Positions 44,925 through 52,751 of a stretch of DNA of 64,000 nt are shown piece after piece. The notes beneath the pieces were generated by a model that was not told the DNA's origin, ran no database searches, and saw only the letters and a program-made list of their open reading frames with translations. Position 1 is the stretch's first letter; every line of letters begins with the position of its first letter. The stretch is taken from contig NZ_JBGKAD010000001.1 in assembly GCF_041361345.1 (NCBI RefSeq), positions 1,054,001 through 1,118,000 on the forward strand. Reading direction: 5' to 3'. The position numbers and the translations under genes are program-made. The stretch is from Halobaculum sp. MBLA0147 (GTDB lineage Archaea; Halobacteriota; Halobacteria; Halobacteriales; Haloferacaceae).

Positions 44925-46961
44925 ATGACAGACGACCGGCCGGCCGACGCGCTGGCGACGGGGCTGTCGGCGTCCGCCGCGAGCGACCGAACTGCGGCCG
45001 CCGAGGCGCTCCAGGCGCGTGCCGACCACGACCCCTCGGCCGTCGCGAGTGTCGCCCCTGACCTCGCGGCCGGGCTGACCGACGTGGACGGCGCGGTCCG
45101 GACGGCGACGGCCGCCGCGGTGGCGGACGCGGCCGACGCGGACGCGGCGGCGGTCGGCGCACTCGCCGGCCACCTCGCCGACCGGGTCGCCGACGACGAT
45201 CACCTCGCCGTTCGTCACCACGCGGCGTACGCACTCGCCCGGGTCGGCGAGACGGACCCCGTCACGGCACAGCGTGCGCTCCCGGCACTCGTCGACGCAC
45301 TCGCGGCCGCCGACGACGCACTGCGCCGCCTCGCGACGCTCGCCGTCGCCGCCGTCGCCGACGCCGATCCGAGTGTCGTCGCGGAGGAACTGGCCGCCGG
45401 CCCGGAGGCGGTGACGGCGGAGGGGTCGACGGGAGGTGACACCACGAGTGCCGACGACGGTGTCGGAGACGACGCAACCGCGGAGACGATCGACCCCGAG
45501 ACGCTCGCGACGCGACTCGCCTCGGCGGTGACGGACGACGACGCCACCGTCCGGCGACGAGCGAGTCGGGCACTCGCACGACTCGTCGAGGCGGACACCG
45601 GCGTGCCGCCGGTCCCCGACCTCGACGCGATCCGGACCGCACTGGTCGCCGACACGGCCGTGGTGCGACGCGACGCGGCGTTCCTGCTCGCGCGGGCCGC
45701 GGCGACGGCACCCGAGAGCGTCCCGGACGACGAGACGCTCGTCACGGACCTCCGGGACCGACTCTCCGACCACGGGGCAGTCGCAGTCCACGCCGCCGCG
45801 GCGCTGTCGGATCTCGCCGACCGGCGGCCGGCGGCCGTCGCGCCGGCCGTGCCGGACCTCGCGACGGCGGCGACACACGACCGCCCGGACGTGCGTGCCA
45901 ACGCGACGCTGGCGCTGGGACGACTCGCAGAGACGGCACCCGACCGCGTCGCCGAGACGGTCGAGACACTGGCGGAGTCGGTGACCGCCGACGCGGCGGT
46001 CGTCCGTGCCAACGCCGCCTTCGCGTTGTCGCGGTTGGCCGAGGCCGACCCGGAGGCGGCCCGACACGCGATGGAGCCACTGCTCGCGCGCCTCGAAGAC
46101 GACACGGAGACGGACGCGGTCCGCGGCCACGCCGGCACCGCACTCGACACGCTCCGGTCGGAGCTGTCCCCGGGGGCGACGCTCGGCCCGCCGGGAGACG
46201 ACTCCGGAGAGGTCCCGCGTGGCGCCGCGGCCGTCTCGAACGGTCGGGGCGTCGCCGACGCTCCCGGCGGAACGGGACCGGACACGTCCGCCGGACGGAC
46301 GCATGGAGACGACAACGGGGAGTACGCCCGCGGTGCGCCGACGAGTGGGTCCGGTGACGCAGAGCACGACGCTGCCGAGCCTGCCGAGGCCGCGACGACC
46401 CCCGTCGACTCCGACACGCCAACCGACGACGCCGTCGACTCCGACACGCCAACCGACGACGCCGTCGACCCCGACACGCCAACCGACGACGCCGTCGACC
46501 CCGACACGCCAACCGACGCCGTCGACCCCGAGCCCGCTGGCGAGTCCGCAGACGCCGACACCACGGATCCCTCCGAGTTCGACGAGGCGGTCGCGTTCGG
46601 CGACGACGCCGCGTTCGACGCCGAGGGAGAGTTCGTCGAAGAGGGGGAATTCGTCGAAGAGGGGGAATTCGTCGAAGAGGGGGAATTCGTCGAGGAGGGG
46701 GAGTTCGCCGAGGAGGCGACGTTCGAGACGGACGACGGCGACGCGTTCGGTGACGACGGCGCCGGAGAGGCGGAACCCGAGTCGACCGGCGACGACACGC
46801 GGGCGGCAGAGGCCGGCTTCGCCGACGAGGGGGCGGAGGACGTGTTCGACGGTCCGGACGTGACCCCGTTCGCGTCGGAGTCGACGGACACCGCTGGGCA
46901 GGGAGACGGCGGCAACGCGGAGGACCGACCGTCCCACGGCGACACGGCCGACGAGGACTGA
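44925..46961 (+). CDS. HEAT-repeat protein with acidic, internally repeated tail
   Basis: A 678-residue soluble protein. Residues 1-410 are HEAT-like helical repeats of about 35-45 residues (AVRHHAAYALARVGETDP, VRRRASRALARLVEADTG, VRANATLALGRLAETAPD, VRANAAFALSRLAEADPE). A G/D/T-rich insert lies at about 165-185. The tail 411-678 is disordered and acidic with two minisatellites: a 10-residue unit (DTPTDDAVDP) and a 6-residue unit (EGEFVE). It probably serves as a protein-binding scaffold; partners are unknown. ATG 44925 was chosen; GTG 44922 is equally possible. Confidence 0.75.
   Translation: MTDDRPADALATGLSASAASDRTAAAEALQARADHDPSAVASVAPDLAAGLTDVDGAVRTATAAAVADAADADAAAVGALAGHLADRVADDDHLAVRHHAAYALARVGETDPVTAQRALPALVDALAAADDALRRLATLAVAAVADADPSVVAEELAAGPEAVTAEGSTGGDTTSADDGVGDDATAETIDPETLATRLASAVTDDDATVRRRASRALARLVEADTGVPPVPDLDAIRTALVADTAVVRRDAAFLLARAAATAPESVPDDETLVTDLRDRLSDHGAVAVHAAAALSDLADRRPAAVAPAVPDLATAATHDRPDVRANATLALGRLAETAPDRVAETVETLAESVTADAAVVRANAAFALSRLAEADPEAARHAMEPLLARLEDDTETDAVRGHAGTALDTLRSELSPGATLGPPGDDSGEVPRGAAAVSNGRGVADAPGGTGPDTSAGRTHGDDNGEYARGAPTSGSGDAEHDAAEPAEAATTPVDSDTPTDDAVDSDTPTDDAVDPDTPTDDAVDPDTPTDAVDPEPAGESADADTTDPSEFDEAVAFGDDAAFDAEGEFVEEGEFVEEGEFVEEGEFVEEGEFAEEATFETDDGDAFGDDGAGEAEPESTGDDTRAAEAGFADEGAEDVFDGPDVTPFASESTDTAGQGDGGNAEDRPSHGDTADED
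46411..46525 (+). repeat. In-frame 30-bp minisatellite in the HEAT protein tail
   Basis: CCGACACGCCAACCGACGAC plus GCCGTCGAC and one base repeats at 46,411, 46,441, 46,471 and 46,501. Copies are nearly identical at the base level, not only in amino acids, so they arose recently by duplication. Confidence 0.85.
46623..46712 (+). repeat. In-frame 18-bp minisatellite in the HEAT protein tail
   Basis: Five copies of GAGGGGGAATTCGTCGAA with slight variants, encoding EGEFVE repeats. The AT-containing GAATTC words are unusual in this GC-rich gene. Confidence 0.85.
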
Positions 46962-47064
46962 GTGGGCGTCCGTCGTCGCCGTCGTCGGCGCCCCAGGGCG
47001 TGTGCTCGTCCGGCGCTCTCGTCGCTGCCGTCTCCGTCGCCGAGAGTGCGCTCGCTTCCGAAAG

Positions 47065-47072
47065 CTTATATC
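47065..47072 (+). promoter_or_regulatory. TATA box of the arylsulfotransferase-like gene
   Basis: CTTATATC, one of the clearest boxes in the window, 24-31 bases before ATG 47096, which it favours over GTG 47090. Confidence 0.65.
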
Positions 47073-47095
47073 TGGTACCGGGTTGACTCGTGACG

Positions 47096-48598
47096 ATGAG
47101 ACGCGGCTCCCTCGTGGCGGGTGGTGGCGTGGTGGTGGTGGTCGCGACGCTACTGCTCGGCGCGGCACTGGCTCCGGGCACCGGGAGCGCGGTCGACGGC
47201 ACCGACCCGGCAGCCGGGACGCCGTCGCCGACGTCGACACCGGTCGGGACGGTCGACGAGACGCGGAGCGGGACGAGGAGCGGGACGGCGACACCCACCG
47301 ACGGCGCCGCCCCGACGCGACGCGGGACGCTGATCGGCGTTCAGGGGAGCGGGAGCTACACGGAGCGCGGCTACGCGGAACTCGTCGTCGACGGCGCTCG
47401 CCAGTGGGCACTGACCGAGGAAGACACCTACTTCGACGTGTCGCCGCTCCCCGACGGACGTGCCGTCGCGGCGTGGATGTCACACGGCGTCGACGACTGT
47501 GGCCCGTACCCGGCGCCGTGTGCCCGGACCGGGTTCGTCGTCGTCGACACGGACGGCGCGGCGGGGAGTCCCGAGGTGCTCGAACGGTTCTCGATCCCGG
47601 TGCGGACGGACACGAACAGCGAGATCCACGACGTGGAACCGCTGCCGGGCGGCCGGTTCGCGGTGACGGACATGGACCGGGAACGGCTGTTGATCGTCGA
47701 AGACGGGGAGGTCGTCTGGCAGTGGAACGCCAGCTCGTTCTACGAGGCGCCGCCGGACCCGACCAGACGCGACTGGCTGCACGTGAACGACGTGGATCGG
47801 ATCGGTGACGGGCGGTTCCTGCTGTCGGTGCGGAACGCGAACCAACTGTTGGTGCTCCAGCGGCGCGGCGACGACGCCGAGGTGGTCGAAGTGATCAACC
47901 GCGACCGCGGCGGTGACGACGCCTCCTGTACCGAGGGGCCGCGACTGTACGACGCCGACGGGGACGGCGACGTGCGGTGTGGCGATCCCTCCGTGTTCCA
48001 GGAGCAACACAACCCGCAGTGGCTCGGCGACGGCGCGGTGTTGGTCGCCGACTCGGACAACGACCGTGCGGTCGAACTCCACCGCCGTGGGGACCGCTGG
48101 GTGCCGGTGTGGGTGTTGACCGGCGCGAACGGCCGGTCGTTCGAGTGGCCGCGCGACGCCGACCGCCTCCCGAACGGCAACACGCTCGTCGCCGACTCCC
48201 GCGGCCGCCGTGTCGTCGAGGTGACCCAGTCGGGGGAGGTCGTCTCGTCGTACTCGACGGGCAACGGGATCGTCTACGAGGCCGACCGGCTGCCGTACGG
48301 CGAGCCCGTCGGTGCGCCGCTGTACGCGACCGACCAGCCCCCGACCGGTGGTGACGAGACGGCGACGGCCGACGGCGACGGCACCGCCGAGCCACCTGCC
48401 GCGACGGGGACGGACGGACCGGTCGTCGTCGGCGAACCCGACACGTCGCTGCCGGTGTTCAGTCCCGCGGCGAGTCTCCTCCGTGCCGGACTCCCGTGGC
48501 TCCCGCTGTGGCTCCAGGGGGCCGAGGTCGCCGGCGTGACGCTCGGACTGCTGTTGATCGGTGGCGGCCTCCTCGACCGGCGGCGGTCCGGGGAGTGA
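47096..48598 (+). CDS. Arylsulfotransferase (ASST)-like membrane-anchored beta-propeller protein
   Basis: A 500-residue exported protein. An N-terminal signal or anchor (GVVVVVATLLLGAALAPGTG) and a T/P-rich linker are followed by a propeller of about 320 residues with repeats such as IHDVEPLPGGRFAVTDMDRE, WLHVNDVDRIGDGRFLLSVR, QHNPQWLGDGAVLVADSDND and DRLPNGNTLVADSRG. These are the arylsulfotransferase/NHL-type signatures. A C-terminal helix (VAGVTLGLLLIGGGLLDRRR) anchors it. Substrate unknown; it may be a binding propeller rather than an enzyme. Its last codons are duplicated just after the stop. Confidence 0.75.
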   Translation: MRRGSLVAGGGVVVVVATLLLGAALAPGTGSAVDGTDPAAGTPSPTSTPVGTVDETRSGTRSGTATPTDGAAPTRRGTLIGVQGSGSYTERGYAELVVDGARQWALTEEDTYFDVSPLPDGRAVAAWMSHGVDDCGPYPAPCARTGFVVVDTDGAAGSPEVLERFSIPVRTDTNSEIHDVEPLPGGRFAVTDMDRERLLIVEDGEVVWQWNASSFYEAPPDPTRRDWLHVNDVDRIGDGRFLLSVRNANQLLVLQRRGDDAEVVEVINRDRGGDDASCTEGPRLYDADGDGDVRCGDPSVFQEQHNPQWLGDGAVLVADSDNDRAVELHRRGDRWVPVWVLTGANGRSFEWPRDADRLPNGNTLVADSRGRRVVEVTQSGEVVSSYSTGNGIVYEADRLPYGEPVGAPLYATDQPPTGGDETATADGDGTAEPPAATGTDGPVVVGEPDTSLPVFSPAASLLRAGLPWLPLWLQGAEVAGVTLGLLLIGGGLLDRRRSGE

Positions 48599-48656
48599 CG
48601 GGCCTCCTCGACCGGCGGCGGTCCGGGGAGTGACGAGTTTCCTCGACCGGCGCGGA
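48566..48656. repeat. 35-bp direct repeat covering a gene end and its stop codon
   Basis: The last 33 coding bases plus TGA of the ASST-like gene (from 48,566) are repeated exactly after the stop (48,601-48,635), and a decayed third copy follows (from 48,637). The first copy includes the stop codon, so the duplicate is silent for the protein. Confidence 0.85.
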
Positions 48657-48721
48657 CGACGGAGCGACCGCGTCCCTCGCCAGACGGCGGTCGACGGACC
48701 AGAGACGAGACGGACGACACG

Positions 48722-48731
48722 GGTTTTTGTC
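48722..48731 (+). promoter_or_regulatory. TATA box of the NUDIX gene
   Basis: GGTTTTTGTC, 23-32 bases before GTG 48754; supports that GTG over an earlier ATG at 48,727. Confidence 0.6.
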
Positions 48732-48753
48732 GTCGGCACACGGACGACTGGTC

Positions 48754-49374
48754 GTGACAGACGACTCCACCTCCGAGGACGCGGTGGCGTGGACGACCCG
48801 CGAGACGGAGATCGAGTACGCCAACCCCGGGTTCGGCGTGCGCCGCGACGACGTGACGCTCCCGGACGGCACCGAGACGGACTACCACTACGTCGACGAG
48901 CCGCCCGCGGCGGTGATCCTCCCGTTCACGTCGAGCGGCGAGGTCGTCCTGATCGAGGAGTGGCGACAGGCCGTCGGGCGCGTGAACCGCGGCGTGCCTG
49001 CGGGGACGCTCGAACGCGCCGACGGGGGCGACGAGGCGCCGTGGTTCGACCTCGACGCGGCGTTCGAGTCGCCCGAGCGAGCGGCCCGCCGGGAACTCGG
49101 GGAGGAGACGGGGTACGAGGCGGGGAACCTCGCCCACCTGACGAGCGTCGAACCGTCGAACGGGGTCGCCGACTCCGTCCACCACCACTTCCTGGCGCGC
49201 GGCTGCGAGCCGAGCGGTACCCAGCGGCTCGACGACGACGAGAGTATCCGCGTGACGACGGCCGACTTCGACGACCTGCGAGCGGCGGTCCGCGACGGCG
49301 ACGTGCGCGACGGCCGAACCGTGATCGCCGTCCTCCAGCTGCTCGCGAGCGACCACGCGGTTCCGACTGCGTGA
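48754..49374 (+). CDS. NUDIX hydrolase
   Basis: A 206-residue pyrophosphohydrolase. The Nudix box is visible as GTLERADGG up to RAARRELGEETGYEAGN, with the REx2E-E acids in RRELGEETG. An insertion (GDEAPWFDLDAAFESPE) separates the glycine from the helix, lengthening the loop of the box. The overall shape (VILPFTSSGEVVLIEEWRQA, then GVPAGTLE) resembles ADP-ribose pyrophosphatases. The precise nucleotide substrate is uncertain. Confidence 0.83.
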   Translation: MTDDSTSEDAVAWTTRETEIEYANPGFGVRRDDVTLPDGTETDYHYVDEPPAAVILPFTSSGEVVLIEEWRQAVGRVNRGVPAGTLERADGGDEAPWFDLDAAFESPERAARRELGEETGYEAGNLAHLTSVEPSNGVADSVHHHFLARGCEPSGTQRLDDDESIRVTTADFDDLRAAVRDGDVRDGRTVIAVLQLLASDHAVPTA

Positions 49375-49420
49375 GACTGGGCGGGAGACGGCTCTGGTGG
49401 GGGAGCCCAGTCCCCGCCGA

Positions 49421-50437
49421 CTACGCCAGATCGAACCGCTCGCGGATCTCCGCCACCGACTCCCGGGTCGCGGCGTCCGGTTCCGTCTCGTCCGGCTCCA
49501 CCGGCGGCCGGCCGTCGAACGTCTCGTGGACGATCTCGACACCCTCCGACAGCGTGTCGAGGTCGTAGCCGCCCTCCAACACGAACCCGAGCCCGGCGTC
49601 GGCCGTCTCGGCGGCACTCCGGAGGCGGTCCGTCGCCAGTGCGTACCCCTCCGTCGAGAGACGCATCCGCGAGATCGGGTCGTGGCGGTGTGCGTCGAAC
49701 CCCGCACTCACCAACAGCAGATCGGGGTCGTACGCGACCAGTGCCGGGACGATCGCCTCTTCGAGCACGTGGAGGTAGTCGTCGTCGCCCGCGCCGGCCG
49801 CCAGCGGGACGTTCAGTGTCGTCCCCGCGCCCGCACCCTCGCCGGTCTCCGAGAGCCCACCGCTCCCGGGGTAGATCCCGTCCTCGTGGACGGACGCGTA
49901 GAACACGTCCGGGTCGTCGTAGAAGATGTCCTGCGTGCCGTTGCCGTGGTGGACGTCCCAGTCGACGATCGCGACACGCTCGACGGCGACCGCCGCGTCG
50001 TCGAGGACGGCACGTGCGGCGACGGCGGCGTTGTTGACGAAACAGAACCCCATCGCGTCGTCGCCGACGGCGTGGTGGCCCGGCGGCCGCCCCAGCGCGA
50101 ACGGCGTCTCGCGGCCGATCTCGCCGTCGAGTGCCTCACGGGCGGCCCACTCCGCCAACCCCGCCGACTTGCGTGCGGCCGCCCACGTGCCGTCGCTGGC
50201 GACGGTGTCGGGGTCCCAGTTGCCGCCACCCGACTCGCAGAAGGCGGCGACTTCGTCGACGTAGTCCGCGTCGTGGACGGCCGTGATCGCCTCCCGCGTG
50301 GCGGGGTCGGCGTCGACGTAGGCGACCCCGTGACTCCGTTTCAGTCCCTCGCGGACCGCACGGAGTCGGTCGGCCGTCTCCGGGTGTCGCCGACCCGTGT
50401 CGTGCCCGAGACAGTCCTCGCTGTAGCCGAACCGCAT
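49421..50437 (-). CDS. Histone deacetylase-family protein
   Basis: A zinc amidohydrolase of the HDAC/acetoin-utilization/acetylpolyamine amidohydrolase family, 338 residues. Catalytic features: [20 protein letters not shown] (His-His pair), [20 protein letters not shown] (zinc Asp and His), [12 protein letters not shown] (zinc Asp) and LEGGYDLD near the end. It is encoded one base after the stop of the histone gene on the same strand, so the two are co-translated. That makes histone or another DNA-associated protein a plausible target, though polyamines are an alternative. Confidence 0.88.
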   Translation of the reverse strand: MRFGYSEDCLGHDTGRRHPETADRLRAVREGLKRSHGVAYVDADPATREAITAVHDADYVDEVAAFCESGGGNWDPDTVASDGTWAAARKSAGLAEWAAREALDGEIGRETPFALGRPPGHHAVGDDAMGFCFVNNAAVAARAVLDDAAVAVERVAIVDWDVHHGNGTQDIFYDDPDVFYASVHEDGIYPGSGGLSETGEGAGAGTTLNVPLAAGAGDDDYLHVLEEAIVPALVAYDPDLLLVSAGFDAHRHDPISRMRLSTEGYALATDRLRSAAETADAGLGFVLEGGYDLDTLSEGVEIVHETFDGRPPVEPDETEPDAATRESVAEIRERFDLA

Positions 50438-50438
50438 C

Positions 50439-50870
50439 TCACTCGAACAACTCGAAGTACGTCTCGATGTCCTCGGCCTGTACGGTCCGGCGGTCGGCGT
50501 GGCGTGCGAGGATCGCCGCCGCGCGGGCCACGTTGTCGGCGTAGTCCTCGAGCACGTCCGCCAGCGCGATCCGCGCGTCCATCGAGACCCGGTAGCCGTC
50601 GTCGATGTCGAGCCGCGCGATCCGATCGACCGGGGCCACCGGCAGCGACAGGTCCGCACGGTCGACGACCTGCTCGACGCCGAAGTCAGACGCCATCAGG
50701 GTCTTGCGGCCGTCCTCGTCGGCGACGGCCGCCGCGTCGACGGCCAGTTCGGCACCGCGCGACTGGATCCGGCGGGCCAGTTCCTCGGCCGCGTCGGCGC
50801 TCACCCGGAGGTCCCCGGCGTTGCGCCGGATCACTTCGTCGACCGGCGCGAACGGCAACTCGACGCTCAT
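50439..50870 (-). CDS. hstA: Archaeal histone with two fused histone folds
   Basis: A 143-residue protein containing two histone-fold halves in one chain, as known for haloarchaeal histones. The first is [20 protein letters not shown] then [16 protein letters not shown], the second [20 protein letters not shown] then [16 protein letters not shown]. It is more acidic than methanogen histones. Its promoter (CGTTATACC, minus strand) lies 23-31 bases upstream. It heads the two-gene operon with the deacetylase. In haloarchaea this histone may act more as a global regulator than as bulk chromatin. Confidence 0.92.
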   Translation of the reverse strand: MSVELPFAPVDEVIRRNAGDLRVSADAAEELARRIQSRGAELAVDAAAVADEDGRKTLMASDFGVEQVVDRADLSLPVAPVDRIARLDIDDGYRVSMDARIALADVLEDYADNVARAAAILARHADRRTVQAEDIETYFELFE

Positions 50871-50892
50871 ACCCGTACACGTGGTACTCGTC

Positions 50893-50901
50893 GGTATAAC
50901 G
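50893..50901 (-). promoter_or_regulatory. TATA box of the histone-HDAC operon
   Basis: CGTTATACC on the minus strand, ending 23 bases before the histone ATG at 50,870; it excludes longer starts up to 50,927. Confidence 0.65.
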
Positions 50902-51091
50902 TTTTCCTCGCGCCGTCGCCGGGTCACGACCGGTTGGCGTCGTCGTTCTCCACGAGCCGAATCTCGCAGACACCCTCCTCGCCTGCGCCTCCGGACTCGA
51001 CACGCGACATACGCGGTAGTTTCGCGGCATCGGTCGAGACGCTTCGGTGCGGTGTGGGAGGCCGGAACACCACCTCGCGACGACTCGCAGT

Positions 51092-51100
51092 GTTTTTACC
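51092..51100 (+). promoter_or_regulatory. TATA box of the eL43-rpoP-pcc1 operon
   Basis: GTTTTTACC, 26-34 bases before ATG 51126. The three following genes have short spacers and probably share it. Confidence 0.6.
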
Positions 51101-51125
51101 GTCGAGTGGCGAACCGAGTGGTACT

Positions 51126-51401
51126 ATGGCCGAAGACAAGGCGCGATCCACCGGGAGTTCCGGTCGGTTCGGCGCGCGGTACGGGCGAGTCGCCCGCAAG
51201 CGCGTCTCCGAGATCGAGGCGGGGATGGAGTCGGCGACGGTCGACGGCGACTCCGTGAAGCGAGTCGGTACCGGCATCTGGGTCAACGAGGAGACGGGCG
51301 AGAAGTTCACCGGCGGAGCCTACAGCCCGCAGACGCCGGGTGGACGCGGCGTCACGCGCTCGATCCGCGCGGCGCTGGAGTCCGAGGACGACGACGAGTG
51401 A
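51126..51401 (+). CDS. rpl37ae: Large ribosomal subunit protein eL43 (L37Ae) lacking the zinc cysteines
   Basis: A 91-residue 50S protein. The N-terminal RNA-binding arm ([20 protein letters not shown]) and the core [28 protein letters not shown]-type sequence (positions about 46-72) are diagnostic. The usual zinc finger has cysteines before [10 protein letters not shown] and after it; here the corresponding positions are ATVDGD and VNEETGEKF, and the whole protein has no cysteine. The fold must be held without zinc. It heads an operon with rpoP and pcc1. Confidence 0.92.
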   Translation: MAEDKARSTGSSGRFGARYGRVARKRVSEIEAGMESATVDGDSVKRVGTGIWVNEETGEKFTGGAYSPQTPGGRGVTRSIRAALESEDDDE

Positions 51402-51444
51402 TCGGCACGGGTACTCAACTACCGCCCACCCATACTACGTCCCG

Positions 51445-51579
51445 ATGAGCTACAAGTGTTCCCGGTGTAAGCGCGACGTACAGCTCGACGAGTACGGCGG
51501 CGTCCGGTGTCCCTACTGCGGGCACCGCGTCCTGCTGAAGGAGCGCGCCCCCGACGTGAAGGAAGTCGACGTCGTCTGA
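51445..51579 (+). CDS. rpoP: DNA-directed RNA polymerase subunit P (Rpo12)
   Basis: A 44-residue zinc-ribbon subunit of the D/L/N/P assembly platform, equivalent to Rpb12. The ligands are intact as [10 protein letters not shown] and [15 protein letters not shown]. It follows eL43 by 43 bases. Unlike its neighbour eL43 it keeps all four cysteines. Confidence 0.95.
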   Translation: MSYKCSRCKRDVQLDEYGGVRCPYCGHRVLLKERAPDVKEVDVV

Positions 51580-51688
51580 CGCGGTCGACTCGCCGCTGCG
51601 GCACGCCGGCGGACCCGTCCACACGGCGACGCGACTCGCGACGCGACCGACCCGTCGCGACTCGACGGTCACGTCGGACTCGACACTC

Positions 51689-52003
51689 GTGTCCGACCAC
51701 CGACACACGACGACGCTGTCGTTCCCGTACCACGAGGAGCGGCGCGCACGGCTCGTCGCCGACGCCCTCGCCGTCGAGGTCGGCCGCATCGACGACGACC
51801 GGTCGGCCGCTCGTGTCACCCGCGACGGGGACACCGTCGTCGTCACGGTCGAGGCGGCCGATCCGACGGCGCTGCGGGCCGGCATCAACACGTGGACGCG
51901 ACTCGTCGCCGTCGCCGAAGGTGTCGGCGGCGACCCTCTCACCGCCGGCGGGGGAACCGTCGCCGGCGACGAGGGGGTCGACGACGAGACCAGCGAGGAG
52001 TGA
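51689..52003 (+). CDS. pcc1: KEOPS complex subunit Pcc1
   Basis: Dimerization subunit of the KEOPS complex that makes the t6A modification of tRNA. The 104-residue protein has the small alpha/beta fold of Pcc1: TTTLSFPYHEERRARLVADA, then VTVEAADPTALRAGINTWTR. It starts at GTG 51689 and has an acidic tail. It belongs to the eL43-rpoP-pcc1 cluster, and the catalytic partner Kae1-Bud32 lies 5.4 kb downstream on the other strand. Confidence 0.85.
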   Translation: MSDHRHTTTLSFPYHEERRARLVADALAVEVGRIDDDRSAARVTRDGDTVVVTVEAADPTALRAGINTWTRLVAVAEGVGGDPLTAGGGTVAGDEGVDDETSEE

Positions 52004-52065
52004 TCCCGCTCCCGGTCTAATCTGAACACCGATAGAGGAGAAAATGATGGTCGATTTTTCACGTA

Positions 52066-52073
52066 GATATAAG
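52066..52073 (+). promoter_or_regulatory. TATA box of the unknown 178-residue protein gene
   Basis: GATATAAG in a locally AT-rich stretch, ending 25 bases before ATG 52098; a strong consensus-like box. Confidence 0.7.
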
Positions 52074-52097
52074 TAGTACGGAGCCGTACACGAGAGC

Positions 52098-52634
52098 ATG
52101 GAAGACGGCACGGAGTTCCTGGGACGGTACGTCCTCGCGTTCGTCGAGAGCACCGGTCACGTCTCGTCCGTGTTCGAGCGGAAGACGCGCAAGATCTTCC
52201 GCCAGAACGGGCTCGTCGTCGAGGAGGTCGGGCCGGAGACGTGGCACGACGCCGCCACGTACGCGAGTGCGGTGCGCGAAGTCCGGGCGGAGGTCGGCGA
52301 GGAGACGCTCAGACAGGCCGGCGAGGAGCAGGCCAAGCGGGTTCCGTGGGAGGGTAACGCCGAGACCGTCCGAGAGGGGCTGGCCTTCCTCGCCGAGATC
52401 GACCGGCAGGCCCACCGCAGTCCGAGTGGGGAGTTCGCCGGGAGTTACGACTTCGAGATGGTCGCCGAGGACCGCGTCAGGGTCAGTGTCCCGGCGGGTG
52501 TCCCGTACCCGGTCGAGAACGTCGAGGGGTTGTTCGAGGGCGCGGTGAAGACGCTCTCCGAGTCGCCCGTCGTCTCCCTGGAGGACGCCGACACACGGGC
52601 CGACGAGCGGGCCGCGTTCGCGGTCACCTGGTGA
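52098..52634 (+). CDS. Conserved-looking protein of unknown function
   Basis: A 178-residue soluble protein I cannot place. It is helical in its first two thirds (TGHVSSVFERKTRKIFRQNG, then ETWHDAATYASAVREVRAEV) and beta-rich near GSYDFEMVAEDRVRVSVPAG. It has no cysteine, no signal and no membrane segment. The alternation resembles small ligand-binding sensors of the heme-NO or DUF2378 type, but no binding residue can be pointed out. It has one of the best TATA boxes of the window, so it is probably well expressed. Confidence 0.7.
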   Translation: MEDGTEFLGRYVLAFVESTGHVSSVFERKTRKIFRQNGLVVEEVGPETWHDAATYASAVREVRAEVGEETLRQAGEEQAKRVPWEGNAETVREGLAFLAEIDRQAHRSPSGEFAGSYDFEMVAEDRVRVSVPAGVPYPVENVEGLFEGAVKTLSESPVVSLEDADTRADERAAFAVTW

Positions 52635-52751
52635 CGACGCGGGAGCGACCGACGAAGACCGAACGGTTGGGTACGCCGTCACGGCGCGAGGCTACACCGT
52701 TTCGGAATACACTCGTCGGACTTTTGCACCCTGCCGTCGAACCGGCGGACG

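Noticed and set aside
50924-51010. Small minus-strand ORF of 28 codons ([10 protein letters not shown]...) between the histone and eL43 genes
   Set aside because: It has a plausible acidic composition, but no promoter at the expected distance (the GAAACTACC sequence is too close to the ATG) and no family I know. Transcript data would be needed.
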